In this document: piece after piece, positions 23,182 to 34,835 of the stretch
How the letters are laid out: each line of letters begins with the position of its first letter
Numbering within the stretch: position 1 is the stretch's first letter
NCBI GenBank assembly: GCA_013368315.1
Contig: JAACJM010000085.1
Span: 248,001-312,000, forward strand
DNA length: 64,000 bases
DNA from: Tetrapyrgos nigripes
Taxonomy: Eukaryota; Basidiomycota; Agaricomycetes; Agaricales; Campanellaceae
Direction: 5' to 3'
Translations under genes and position numbers: made by a program
Notes under the pieces: generated by a model
Database searches by the model: none
Seen by the model: the letters and a program-made list of their open reading frames with translations, nothing else
Told to the model about the DNA's origin: nothing

Positions 23182-24972
23182 TCAAGCAACTTCAGATTCG
23201 GCAAGAGCCCACATGTAATAAGTGCCTGAAAATCAATCAGTCAGCTGAACATCAGTCGCACTAAACCTCAGCTCACCTAAACTGCGATATGGTCTCCATT
23301 TGTCGGTCAGATCGAGCATCTCCTGTGGAGTCAGGATGGCTCCTCTGTTTATCTCGGTCAGGCATGTGCATTGCGGATGCTACAAGTCGGGTAACCTACT
23401 TGATTTTTTTCTTCCCGTCCAACCGCGTTTTGAGAGAAGCGGCCGTCAAACCAGCTGGCAAAGGATCCGGAACATAGTCTTGGTCGTGCCTAACTCGAGT
23501 TAGGCTTTGCTTAACTGAAGGGGTGAAAGTCGGAGGCAGAGAGGGAATATTAACTTCCGTATCCCCCGCGCCGAGTTTCCGAGGCGTAGCAGCTGGAGCA
23601 GCTGGGGGTACTGAAGAGAGGTCTTGTGGAATGGTAACCTCTGACGCATCTTGAGTCGATTGAGATTCTTCATGAATGACTGGGAGGGTGCTGCCAGAGT
23701 CCTCGTCATCCGAGTCGACGTCATCGTTCTTCCCAATCATGGAAAGCTTATTGGGTGAGATCCCCAATGTATATGTTGAGGAATGTGCTGCCAAAATCCA
23801 GCGAAGCAGTCCTCGCTGAACTCCGAGATCGCCTGTAATAGACCGTCTTTAGGACTCTCCCTGCATACCCTGGGTGTATGCAGCCTCACCTACTGGAAGG
23901 ATATCGGGTCGCCTGAGGGAGAATATTGCGAACATGTCCACTTTACACAGAGTCAGCTGTGAAGGGAAGCACAACATGCCATAGTCACACACCAGTCCAC
24001 TGTTGGCATTACTGAGTATTCAAGGAGACAATATCGTTTTTGCAAAACTCACTCTTCCAATACCTCTCACTGCAATCAGCATCTCAGCCAATTCTTCATC
24101 ACTCGCTGCAAGCAGCTTCTCAGTTGACAAACGACCATCTGCAAAACGTTGCGCCAGGTCTATTACTGTAGACAATACTGTTCTCAGCTTCAGTCATGTC
24201 TTTAACCCAGAACGTCTGACCGTATTCCGCTTTGCGTGTACTCAGACCGGCACTTTTGAGAGTTGCAACGTCCGTGCTGGCTACTTGATGTGGAGTTGGA
24301 TAAAATGACTGAGGGGACTTGTCCTCTGACCTTTATGCGATCTCGTTAGCATTGATGAAAATCTGGGTTGTCAAAGGACGAACTTGAGATCGCCCACTTT
24401 CTCTGGTAAGGAAGGGTCATACAGTCTGATGAACCTATGTATGATGGACCGAGCTGCAAGCCATGATATCTGTTGACCCAAAATCGAAGTAGACAGTGCT
24501 CTACGAAAGGAGGAAACTTGGTTAAACATAAATTTGAATAATGAAGAGTAAGTTCAACTGACCTGAACGGATGAACCTGCTCGAGCTGCTCAAAAGGTTT
24601 ACAGTGCAACTTGTCAAACAGCACTTGGAAACGGGGATCCACGGTGACCAAATGTTTTTTCGCGTCCTCAAACGAAAATGTGAGTTTTGCAGGAACTAGA
24701 ATGGGCTGTGGACCGGGTTCTGGTATCACTCGGACACTTGGTGCATCTTGCGCATCGCTGGTGCTGGCTTGCGTGTTTGAGGAGCTGGCAGCCTTGGTCA
24801 CTCGTGGCTTTTTCCCCTTTCCCTTGGGAGATGGAGCTGACTCTGATTCTGTGATTTCTGTAATCTTGCGCTTCACGGTAGAGCTTGCTGCAGTCACTAC
24901 TTCGCCAGTACCAGTACTAGTGGCAGAAGCGGTCGCGATGGTTGCGCGTGTGGATGAACGAAGGGTGGGCAT
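23182..24972 (-). CDS. DNA-3-methyladenine glycosylase (HhH-GPD, AlkA/MAG1 type)
   Basis: This base-excision repair enzyme removes alkylated purines in the nucleus and possibly mitochondria. Minus-strand exons: MPTLRSSTRATIATASAT, a basic Ser/Lys region with KRK and KGKGKKPR (nuclear signal), then DPRFQVLFDKLHCKPFEQL, ALSTSILGQQISWLAARSII, FYPTPHQVASTDVATLKSAG, LSTRKAEY, LAQRFADGRLSTEKLL, the helix-hairpin-helix LIAVRGIGR/WTVDMFAIFSL, RRPDILPVGDLGVQRGLLRW and, at the end, ILTPQEMLDLTDKWRPYRSL and GTYYMWALAESEVA. The Asp of PVGD corresponds to the catalytic Asp of the family. A stretch of about 115 acidic and Pro-rich residues (23396-23790) interrupts the fold between RGLLRW and ILTPQEM. About eight introns. 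Upstream in-frame ATGs at 24999 and 25014 would add MLRLLRFPT, a possible mitochondrial leader. Confidence 0.93.
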
Positions 24973-25202
24973 TGTTGGAAAGCGGAGCAACCTCAGCATA
25001 AACTGAGAAAACAAATGACTCGACTTTATAGCGCGAGCTGCACGAACGTGACTAAAGGGTAGGAGACCGACATACGCCGGCGCCGTTTAAGTATTGGTAA
25101 GCTCAGGGCGGTAGAGAAAGTGACTCGAGTATGACGTTACGCATTCTAAGCTTGTCAAGCCACTTCCATCTAGTATCTCGTCGCTTTCTTTCATCGCCAG
25201 TC

Positions 25203-25592
25203 ATGTCCCAGAAGTTCATTGTCACATTCAAAGATAGTGTGTCCAAGGAGGATCTTAAGAAATATAAAGACCAAGTGAAAGATGCAGGTATGAAGTCAAC
25301 ATCTCACCTCTTTGCTTTTCTCACTCGTATAATTGCAGGAGGGAAGATCTATCAGGAATACGACGGGGTTCTCACTGTGCGTCTTTGTACGATTTCCGTG
25401 CAGTCTTGAAATAACCAACTCTATTCAATAATTAGGGCTTTGCTGCCGAGATTCCGCCCCAGACGTTGGAGTCTTTCAAGAGCTTGCAAGGAGACGTCAT
25501 CGAGGGCATCGGTGCGTTTGCTTGTAACATGCCATACAGGTTACAACTCACTCATTTTTCTAGAACCCGATGGGGAAGTGCGCATCCAATAG
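25203..25592 (+). CDS. Stand-alone peptidase inhibitor I9 (Pbi2/POIA1 type)
   Basis: Spliced product of 75 residues: MSQKFIVTFKDSVSKEDLKK, YKDQVKDAG, GKIYQEYDGVLT, GFAAEIPPQTLESFKSL, QGDVIEGI and EPDGEVRIQ, in four exons. This is the subtilisin-propeptide fold as a free protein, as in yeast Pbi2 (inhibitor of vacuolar proteinase B) and the oyster-mushroom inhibitor POIA1. It has no signal peptide when started at 25203, so a cytosolic or vacuolar role is likely. An in-frame ATG at 25131 would add 24 hydrophobic/basic residues (MTLRILSLSSHFHLVSRRFL) that could target it to mitochondria; homologues normally begin at MSQ/MSG, so I prefer 25203. No protease gene is adjacent. Confidence 0.9.
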
Positions 25593-25919
25593 ATGGATTG
25601 ACTGTAGCAGTACTACGCCGACACTGTAAATCTGTACACCTACTTGTAATCGTGCTTTGTTGTGGAATAGTTATAACGCTGTACTCATATCTGGGTGTTC
25701 TAAGATGACACTAATCATCATCTGATTCGAACTACTACTACAGAACAGGTCTACATACATGGTTCCAGTGGTATTAAGACATATGAGATATGCATGGTAT
25801 CTGTATGCTATGTGCGACGTAACGAGTCATTAAAGTCGTGAGGAGAAGTAAGAAAAAGTCCGGCAAAGATATTCGTCGTATGAACAGTCTGTATCTCCCA
25901 TCGAGACGGCAACAATCTA
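25593..25919. other. Convergent intergenic region
   Basis: About 330 bp between two converging stops, AT-rich, with no coding signal or RNA gene recognised. It probably holds the 3' UTRs of the I9 inhibitor gene and the following minus-strand gene. Confidence 0.5.
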
Positions 25920-27705
25920 TCATGCATTCGCAACAGCAGCTAACGGTGTCATCACAGGAATCGGTGAAATCACAGGCGAAGGGGTGGCACCAGAATCGGG
26001 TACCTCAGGCGGCGCTGGTGCTTCATTGTCAGGGCTAGATTCAGGTGGGCTCTGCCCTGGTGCTTCTTCACCCAGATCCGGCTTGTCTTCATTGGATTTT
26101 CCCTCATCAACAGGAGCATTGGAAAGACCTTCAGGAGGTGGATTCGGGGGCAGCAGGATTTCGGTAGGAGGTGTAAAGTCCCAAGGACGAGGAACCTAAA
26201 ATATCATGATATGAGTGACAGTGACAACTCCATGCTGAAACCGTACCATCGCAGCAGGCATAATCCTGACAATTAATTGTATTAGGATCCGTGGACACAA
26301 AAGAAGAGATCGCACACTGACCATGTTGCTGCACAAACAACTCCACTACCCTGATCCTGTGCCTCGATGTTCTTGAATTCGAAATCGAGGAATTGTGCCA
26401 TGTAACGGATGAATGGCAGAATCTCTCGGACACCATTATTGACCAGTGCGAGAGCAGAAAGGAAGTTGACTGCTGTGCCAGAGACAGAGTGCGCACTCTG
26501 GCGCAATTTTAGGATCAGAAATGAACACCAAAGACCAGTTAAAAAGGTTACCTTGAGCACAGAGAGTGTAGGAGGAGGCATGACAAGCTCCAACCCCCAC
26601 CAGTCTGCAGATTAGAATTAGGCAAGTTGTTTGCAACTAGACGTGATCACCTACATGTCAGAACGGACATACGATCGGTAGGGGGATGTATTCCTGAGTG
26701 GGCTCGGGATCAGCAAGGAATCAATTGCAAACACAAGGACGTACCTGTGTGGTCTGGAATTATGGCCTTGCCAGTAGCGTAACCTAATGCCATCAACTGA
26801 GGAGTCACCTGTTCGACCCCTTTGAGAACGGTCTCGGCGGTGGGCACTGCGCCTGCGAGAAACCCCTTTCCATCCCCTGGCTGTCCAAGACCAAAGTCGG
26901 GCGAATAGATCAGGTCGATAATATTCATTTCGCTGAATAAAGCCGATAACGACTCCACTGCAGTGGATCCAGAGTCAGACGTGCTGTTTCCTTGTTGATT
27001 ATCACTCTTCGACAACTTGTCGAAATGAAGGGTGTTCTCTTCTTCATCTGTATGTGCGAGACAAACAGCATGGATGGGACCAGTCGCCTTGGCGTTCTCT
27101 GCATTGGCTCCTTCGGCTGGTAGAGTACGGAGATGACGAATGACTTTGTTTGCAGACTTTGGCTTCATCAGCTGTGATTTGAGTTTACTCATCTGTGGCC
27201 TTGCTACTGCTTTGGTGATGGATGGAGAAGCGGTCGTAGGCCCAACAATGAGGTCTCGCACCATCAAGGCAGACTCTTCGGCCCGCCTGTCTGAAGTCAG
27301 GAGTAGTGGTTTTGCCTTACGTTTTGATAACGCAGCAGTAGCCTCTACTCTCTTCTCGTGTTCCTCTACAGCTGACAACGAACGCTTGGGTTCATTACGG
27401 TCATGACGGGGAGCAGCAAAGTTGCGGAAGGAAAATCGGCGAGATTTGGACGGGGCTTGCACAGGAGCATGAGAGCCGGGAGTCGTTGTAATCGGGGATA
27501 AAGGAAAGGGAATATCTTTGGGGCTAGTCGGAACAGAATTTCCACTATTGACCTCGTCCGAGCCAGTGGACGCGCCGGTTGTGGTCGTTGATTGGGCTTC
27601 CGCAGAAGGTTCCTCTGTGGTCGTGCTGGGAATGAGAGGAGTCTCTTTCTCGACGGCATTGACTGCGACCTTGGATGAACCTGTAAAATAAGTTAGAATA
27701 CCCAT
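25920..27705 (-). CDS. Conserved-looking basidiomycete protein of unknown function
   Basis: About 500 residues in five or so exons; I do not recognise a named domain. The N-terminus MGILTYFTGSSKVAVNAVEK is followed by a Ser/Thr/Pro-rich region, a basic segment (KSRRFSFRNFAAPRHDR), helices around RRAEESALMVRDLIVGPT and an ordered C-terminal half: FSEMNIIDLIYSPDFGLGQP, LKGVEQVTPQLMALGYATGK, GIHPPTDRMSVLT, WWGLELVMPPPTLSVL, SAHSVSGTAVNFLSALALVN, GVREILPFIRYMAQFLDFEF and MPAAMVPRPWDFTPP. The tail is Pro/Glu-rich and ends in PVMTPLAAVANA. The C-terminal half looks like a folded helical domain with two moderately hydrophobic stretches, but no clear transmembrane segment. It is divergent from the SSU1-like transporter, with 333 bp between the two ATGs. 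Confidence 0.72.
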
Positions 27706-28038
27706 CGAAGATGGTGGAATCTGAAGAAGAGCCAAGGGTCGTGAGAAGGATTGGCGGAGAAAGATAGCTTTGCTGCTGCGTCATAAATACTGTTTGAATA
27801 CTGTAAATCAAAATAGTACTTACCTTTTGCAATGCCTTCTCGGGCAAAAGAACTCGTATGAGGAAGGCTCGAGGAAAGATTACAGTTCGCCAAAATAGCA
27901 ACAGCTCGCAAAAATAGCAACATGAATTGCGTTAGTATGGTATAAACCCTTTTCCCCGCTACGGACCATGCTCTCAGCCTCTCTTCCAAAGCTTTCTCGG
28001 TTTGAAAGACCGTTCGGCTGCCTCTGGCACCATTCTGA
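27706..28038. promoter_or_regulatory. Shared divergent promoter region
   Basis: 333 bp separate the ATG of the unknown gene (minus) from the ATG of the SSU1-like transporter (plus). Both promoters and 5' UTRs must fit here. I see no specific binding site I can name. Confidence 0.45.
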
Positions 28039-29581
28039 ATGTCCACTGAAAACAGCCTCAGGAAGAGAACCATGAGGGACCTGATAAGGTGCGTACTCTC
28101 TCAGGTCGCTCTTGTAGGCAAGTCTCTGACTGGGAAGCAGAAACTTCACACCGGCGTGGTTTGCTGTCACTATGGGTGAGACTGACATTCGCGTTCGACT
28201 ATGGCAAAATGCTTCAGGTGTACTGACTGCAAGCATATCCATCTACCAGGAACTGGGTCTATCTCAATCTTGTTCCATTCCTTTCCTTATGGTTCCAACC
28301 TGCAGGGCATGCAAATCATGTCTCTCGCTTTTATGCTCCTCAATCTCGTCTTATTCCTGACATTCTCTGTCATCACACTCGCCCGGTATCTCATGTTTCC
28401 CGATATATGGCGGGTGATGATACACCACCCTATCCAAAGTCTGTATATTGGCACGTTTCCTATGGGTACGCTCACAGAGTAACCTCATGCAAGCTTTGGC
28501 TAAGATTCCGTGTAGGAGCCACCACAATATTGAATATCGCAGTCAGCGTTGTCTACCAACGCTATGGTGCCGGGGGAAGGCCCTTCCTATATTTTATCTG
28601 GGCTTGCTGGTGGCTAAACGTCGTAATCTCGGTGATTTGCTGTTGGGGAATGTTACATTTCATGTGAGTTTTTCTCTGCTTTAAAATAGATCGTGAAAAG
28701 ATCTTACACCATTTACTTCAGGATGACATCGCAGAAACATTCCTTAGAAAACATGACTGCAGCCTGGCTTCTTCCCGTCGTCACTTTAATCGTTGCCAGC
28801 AGCACAGGGGGAGTTATTGCAACACCCTTAACCGACTACTCAACGACTCACGGTATGATCACAGTAGTTGTATCAGCATTCATGGTCACCATCGGTGTCT
28901 CCCTGTCTCTGATGCTACTTACTGTGTATTTATTGAGATTAATCACCCATGGCCTTCCTCCCGGTGCCACCGTGATGTCGGTTTTCCTTCCACTCGGCCC
29001 TATGGGGCAAGCGGGCTATTCGATCATCCTTATTGGACAATATTTCAAGCAAGTGCTTCCTCTGAAGGGAAGCGACTCGGCGTTTCTGACGTACGAGGCT
29101 ACTGGGAGTTCCATCCAAGTCTTATGCGTGTGTTTGGGCTTCGTGCTGTGGTCTCTTGCTTCGATGTGGATTATCTTTGGTTTGCTGGCCGTGCAGGATG
29201 TCCTACGTCAGACTCGCGTTACTTTCAGGGTACCATTTTGGGGTCTCATTTTCCCCAATGTGCGTCGTCTACCATGTAACATGATTTGATCATGTTCACT
29301 AACTTGTCTGTTCTCAGGGTGTCTACGCAAATCTCACAATCACACTGGCCAACGTTTTCAAATCGTCATTTTTCCGTGTTTTTGGTAGCATTTACGCCGC
29401 CGCTACTATCATACTGTGGACATGTGTCATGCTGAAGACTCTCGTCTTGGTCCGCGACAGAACTATCTTCGAGGCACCTTGTTTAGAAGATGCCAACTAC
29501 GCACAATCCAACACTCGCTCAGACCGAAGCACATCCCGTAGCAACGAGCGGAAAAGTACAATGACTGCCATGAGCGGATAG
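28039..29581 (+). CDS. SLAC1/TDT-family anion transporter, SSU1 sulfite-efflux or Mae1 type
   Basis: A plasma-membrane protein of about ten helices. Exons give MSTENSLRKRTMRDLIRN, then FTPAWFAVTMGTGSISILFH (the family's opening F-x-P-x-WF...MGTG), FPYGSNLQGMQIMSLAFMLL, WRVMIHHPIQSLYIGTFPMG, ATTILNIAVSV, WWLNVVISVICCWGMLHFM, NMTAAWLLPVVTLIVASSTG, GLPPGATVMSVFLPLGPMGQ, LGFVLWSLASMWIIFGLLAV and FWGLIFPN, then GVYANLTITLANVF. The W-LLP-V--IV-A-SGG pattern and the PxGP motif are those of SSU1-like sulfite pumps; the malate permease Mae1 is closely related, so the substrate is not settled. The cytoplasmic tail has Ser/Arg clusters. A TGA immediately precedes the ATG in frame, which fixes the start. 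Confidence 0.92.
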
Positions 29582-29928
29582 GCCTCCAACCTCACACAAA
29601 AGTGACTTGATAGTCAGCAAATGTGGTTCACGCGTTACTACTAGTAGAAGCTCTTTCCAGCGTTTCAGCTGCTTATCCAAGATGACTTGCTAGAATGAGA
29701 AGGGTGGACCTGGTTGTATTCGAGACACATGGACGCTTTGGAATATCAGACTGTTGTCTAGAAATGTCTTCGTTCCTCCAGTAAATATCTGTGCTATGTA
29801 GTAATTACAACATGAGAATGAGTAAAACAGAGCGTCTGATCTCAATGCACAGCCGCATGTACCTCATTCGTGTCGCTCTCATTCACCAGTAATTTCTTTC
29901 CTGAGCGTACCTCCTTGCAGCGGTGCCC
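29582..29928. other. Intergenic region
   Basis: About 350 bp, holding the transporter 3' UTR and the promoter of the PI 4-kinase gene. No other feature seen. Confidence 0.45.
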
Positions 29929-32900
29929 ATGTCTCACACTGGATATCAGCCTTTGGCCCAGTCAGCAGATGACGATGCTACAGTACCAGCACAGACCCCT
30001 CATGGTCTACGTCGTGCAGGAAGACCAACGAGCATCGACCTTTCCAAGCTGGACACTGCTTTCAAGCGGTGAGGACATCCTAGACTTTGACTCTGCAATT
30101 CCCCTCATCTCTGTCTGTTGTAGGTGGACAGAATCTATCGCACAGAAAGTGAAGCGCAAGAAGAAGAAAGCCGCGGAGCACTCCAAAAAGCAGATATGGA
30201 AGAGTGTACTGGAGCCGACCATCTCTCCTTCTGGGCCCTCTCTTCCTGTGAGTGTCAGAGTTCATCTGTTTATTTCTCTGTTCTAATGTACTCTGCAGCT
30301 TAAGACTTTGGATCATAACCCCCCTATGACACAAGAACAATACGATGCGTCAGTCTTCTAATTTCACGCCCAACTCTTCAGTATCTCAATTCCTCGATTC
30401 CTCATCCAGGGTTGTCAAATCAGTCAAGAATGCTATCAAGGAGGGAATACACCCCAAGATGATCACAAAGGGCAGTAGTGGATCCTACTTTGCGAGGGCT
30501 AAGGATGAACATGGCCGAGTGAAAACAGTGGCGTGCGTTACATTCTTTTGTGCAATTAGTCTTCTTTAACGATTGTTCGTTGCCACTTTTCTCCAGAGTA
30601 TTCAAGCCAAAGGACGAAGAACCTTACGGACGATTGAACCCTAAAGTCCGCCAAAGCCACTCTTGTATTACGACCCTACTGCTCACACTGATTCACTTAG
30701 ACCACGAAATGGATTCATAGACAGTTTAGGTGGATCATACCTTTTGGTCGGGCTTGCCTGATCCCCAACTTGAGGTATGGGTATTCGTGCGCGTTTTTAC
30801 ATCATAGTACTAATTCCTCTTCGTCATAGTTACATATCAGAAGCTGCTGCCTCATTACTTGATTCCCGCCTTGATTTGCATATAGTACCTCCCACTCAAT
30901 TGGTTTCTCTATCGAGTCCAGTAAGCTCAGATACCCACGTATGATCTCAGTCTCTGACTGCAGTACCAATCAGGCGTTCTTCTATGACTGGCTGGACCGA
31001 AATGCTGCAAGTAAGGGGAAGCCGTTGCCGGAGAAGATAGGAAGTATGCAATATTTCTTGCATGGCTATACTGGTAAGCGTCGTCCTCATCGGTTATTGA
31101 ATGGCTCTAAGGAACATGACAGATGCCAGTGATTTTCTGCGAAAGCATCCTTGGCCAGGACGCTCCATCGCTGATACGTTTGATGACGCCACCCATAGGC
31201 AAGGGAATGTCAGTAAAAGACTCATGGGTGCTCTGAAGATTGTTTGCGGAAGGACTGGTGAGATTGACGACGTCTACGATGATTACGAGGATGAGAGAGT
31301 TCTCTTTGATGCAACTGAGCCAAATACGGGTCAGAGGCCGTTCTATTGGAGTCCTGCTCTTCAAGAAAGCTTCAGAGAGGAACTTGAGAAGTAAGTCTTC
31401 TCGATCTAGTTGTGTTAACATGTCTGACTTGATATTACAGGCTCGTCATTCTCGGTAATGCGCTTATTGGAGTTATTGCTCCTTTTGCTGATTCCTCTTT
31501 ATTCAGATTATCTGATGCAGAACACTGATAGAGGCGCTGACAGTGGGTGAACCTTCTCATTTTCGAATCTTCACTGACGTTCCCACCTTAGACTACATGA
31601 TCAAGTATTGTGAAGGAGAAACAGAGAAACCGCTAGTGGACGTAGCTCCTACACGGTCGGCTCGTTTGGAAATGCCTCTCATGAGCGAATTTCGAAGAGG
31701 TGATTCTGGTCCTTCTGTGTCCACGGCATCCACTGTGAATCCCGCCGCAAGCGAGCCCACCAATACCTCTAAATCACCTGTCCCTCAAGAAGAATGCTAT
31801 CGACGACCGCACATCCATATCGCAGCTATTGACAATTCTCTTTCATTCCCTCACGAACATCCTCAAGGCTGGCGCTCTTATACATATGGTTGGCTGTACC
31901 TTCCTGTCAGTATCATCGGAATACCCTTTTCAGAGAAGACGCGCAATCATTTCCTGCCACTCTTGACTTCCAAGGCTTGGTGGGAAGAAACTACGTATCA
32001 ACTTCAAAAGCTTTTTGCTGTTGATCCCGACTTTCATCCGAAGATGTTTCGCGTATGTCTTTCATTTACTTGTCTGTTTAATTCTCACCCCGACTTTCTT
32101 ACATGAATTCAGCGACAGCTTGCTGTGATCAAAGGTAGGCGCAAAGTCATGATTAGAAAAAAAGAACACTTTTCATTCCGGTTTTCTCAGGTCAAGCACT
32201 GAACATTGTACAGTCATTGAAGCACGCTGTAAGTCCACTAAACTACATTCCGTATACCCTCTCTGATATTTGCTCTTCCTCAGGATGAAGGTTTGTAGCT
32301 GTCTGTGATCGGTTGGATATATTCTGACCGAACAATTCCCACTACAGGACCCCTTGAGCTGACGAGACGAAAAAAAGCCATGGTTTGGGATGATGAAATC
32401 GAAATCAATGACGGTACTCTAGAAGACGAGGACGAGGAAGATCCATCTAGTGCCTTGCTGTCTCCGAAGCCATCCATTGCCAGTGTACCTCTACCTGGAC
32501 GAAATCGCAGTCAAAGCTCTTCAAGTGAATTCCCACCTCCTATCCTCCGCACATCCACAGATGCATCAGGCGCCCCCCGACCAGTACCTTTTGCTTCCAA
32601 ATTCCAGCGTGTACATCCTGGCACAACTGGTGTTCGAGTGTTGGAGCACCTGGAGCGACTCGACCAAGTGGAAGCGAGTCTTCAACGACTTGGCGTTCAT
32701 CAGGAAGAAACTGAAGAAGAGGTTGATGTTGGTGAATCCTCGTCGCAACGACCTTCAATTATCATACCTCAAAGTGCACCACCCTCGGGCTCTTTTTTCC
32801 CGGCGACTCCACCGTTTTCACCTCCAGGAAGCCCGTTACCTACAGTACATGAAGTACCATCTTCTAGAGGCTCTGATGTTGCAGAGGAGGATCTCGTCGC

Positions 32901-33121
32901 ACTCTCTAAGTCTACGTCCCATGTAGAAGGCACACCTAGTGGTCATATACGATGGGGCAGTCATGGAAGAGGTTTGGACTGGCTAGAGCGTAGTGGCCCG
33001 CGCACCGCAATCGTGGAGGTACGAGCATTTTAGAATATTGCGTTTTTTGTTGCTAACTCACGCCCCATTTCTCCAGAGACTAGAGATGATAGACAAGAAA
33101 CCGCTCTGTTCATGTTGGTAA
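29929..33121 (+). CDS. LSB6: Type II phosphatidylinositol 4-kinase (LSB6/PI4K2)
   Basis: It makes PI4P on Golgi, endosomal and vacuolar membranes. Exons: MSHTGYQPLAQSADDDA, TSIDLSKLDTAFKR, KVKRKKKKAAEHSKKQIWK (basic), IKEGIHPKMITKGSSGSYFA (ATP-binding loop, KGSSGSYF), VFKPKDEEPYGRLNPK (invariant FKPKDEEPYG), AFFYDWLDRNAASKGK, KIGSMQYFLHGYT, DASDFLRKHPWPGRSI, SFREELEKLVILDYM-like helix, the catalytic NTDRGAD/NYMIKYCEGE across an intron, IHIAAIDNSLSFPHEHPQGW (metal-binding IDN), WLYLPVSIIGIPFSEKTR and MFRRQLAVIKGQALNIVQSL. A Ser/Pro/Glu-rich tail of about 240 residues follows the domain and ends RLEMIDKKPLCSCW. The usual palmitoylated CCPCC motif of animal enzymes is not seen; the final CSC could replace it, which is inference. 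The reading of the region around 30600-30760 is approximate. Confidence 0.93.
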
Positions 33122-33225
33122 TAATAGAATAATCGGACACTAACATTTATTTAAATAGATCGTACTAACAGGATATCAGTTGTAATAGCATACACAAACG
33201 GGAGTTGAGAATCGTAAGCTTAGTA

Positions 33226-34749
33226 TCAGTCTCCCTCAGTCAGCAACCATTGCGCAAAGTTATCGAGTCGCTTCTTCTCTGCCTCATCACTGTCTCCTTC
33301 AAATTCTTCCCCAACCTCGCTACGTTGGAATCGTTGCTTCCCGGCATACAACGATGCTTCAATCTTGCGACCAGCGAAGAAACGTCCGTTCATTTTCTGC
33401 GAAGCAGGCAATCAGAAAGATGCATTACTCAACGCAGGGTGCACGTACGATGACACAAGCTTGAGCGCTGAGAGGGTCACGGAATTTGACGGTCATAACA
33501 CCGTCTTTCTCTTGCTGCAAAAAGGGAATTTATTGGTCCTGCTAAGACAACCGAAGAAAAATATACGCACGTCGTAAAGAACGACATTGGTGACTTCACC
33601 AAGACCTGAACACTCGTCTCGGACATCCTCCTTGAGTTCAAGGAGTAACGTCGGGTCCTCTTGCAACTCCTCCAAAGTGAACATATGCTTGAGCACCACG
33701 ACACGACTGTTTCTGTTGACGGAACGATCATCGGGCTCAATGGATGGACCAAAACCATCTCCATCATCCCAATCTTCCAATTTCCTACAATGCAAACAGA
33801 TTAAGTTATGACTCGTGACATAATTCGTAAACGCACCGTTGCATCTTGGTTAACCTCTTAGAAATCTTCTTCTTGTCAATCGTTTTCCGTGGTTGACTCT
33901 GACCTCCCCCTCCTCCTCCACTATTCTTGTGTGAAAAGTCTGCGATGCTCACTTTCATGACTGAGTTCGGATCACCAAGTCTCAGCTCTGACTCATCCAG
34001 AATGTTCAGAGCCAGTGAAACGGAATCCTCCTTAAAGTACACCACAAGGGCCTCCCCACCAAACGAACCATCTTCTTTCGCGTACATCTTGACCTTGGAT
34101 TCTCCTTCGTCATCCTCTTCAAGGACACCGTAACGCGAAAAGGTTTGGACTAGTTCGTCGAGTTCAGTATCAGGAGGAAGACCAGTAACATATACTGCCG
34201 TATTTTTGGACTTTCTCTCCTTCTCTTCCTTCTTTCCGCGTTTGTTTGCTGGGCCGGAAATGGAAACCGGAGTGGCAGACGTGTAGTCCTCGGGTTCTTT
34301 TCTCTTCTTGTTTTCTCGTTGGAGGACGGGAGCGGCAGGAGTCTGGAAGAGGATATTGTTATGAGATGTACCAAGTAAAACATACAATGTGAACGCACGT
34401 CTTCGTCCACTCCTGGAACGGAATAAGCAGCTTGCTGCTTCTTTATGAGTTCTTCGTCAACCTGTGATAGATAAACGTCGTTTTACGAGACTATCGAGGA
34501 TAACGGTCCAGGACGACGGACAAGAGGCACCCAGGAACCTTTGGCGGCGTCATACTCCATTTCTGTCCCATCTTCCTCTTCATAACGCCATGTATTAGTG
34601 TCTTTCGAGAAGTAGACCCTTTGGAAGATGTTCAGGAATAAGTAGATTGTAGGGATGGCTTGTATTTACCTAGGATCATCAGCAAAGTGTGCAGGTAGGC
34701 TTGCAGCTGGTGCTCCAGCTATTGCAGTTGGTGGTGGATTGGAAGTCAT
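33226..34749 (-). CDS. CUS2: Tat-SF1/Cus2-like U2 snRNP splicing factor with RRM domains
   Basis: Family members bind SF3B1 and the U2 snRNA and help U2 adopt its active form. Minus-strand exons: MTSNPPPTAIAGAPAASLPA, HFADDPRVYFSKDTNTWRYE, EEDGTEMEYDAAKGSWVPL (the WRYED and KGxWxP pattern of Tat-SF1 N-termini), VDEELIKKQQAAYSVPGVDE, a basic Lys/Glu stretch, RRM1 beginning NTAVYVTGLPPDTELDELVQ with FGGEALVVYFKEDSVSLAL, then RKTIDKKKISKRLTKMQRKL, RVVVLKHMFTLEELQEDPTL (linker to RRM2), ECSGLGEVTNVVLYD, GVMTVKFRDPLSAQACVI and KMNGRFFAGRKIEASLYAGK. It ends FAQWLLTEGD. RRM2 is of the UHM kind (NGRFFAGR at the ligand-binding position). A Gly run (GGGGGG, about 33915) lies between the RRMs. Only 86 bp separate its start from the end of the next minus-strand gene. 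Confidence 0.92.
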
Positions 34750-34835
34750 AAATAGTTTACAGTTGTTTGATGCGATGCAGTTTGTGACACTCTCTCTCAT
34801 AAAAAGTGATAGATATTCTAAACATGTTCCTCTAA

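Noticed and set aside
27760..28242. Minus-strand frames of up to 120 codons between the orphan gene and the transporter
   Set aside because: Part overlaps the first exons of the transporter on the other strand, and the rest is divergent promoter sequence with no conserved motif.
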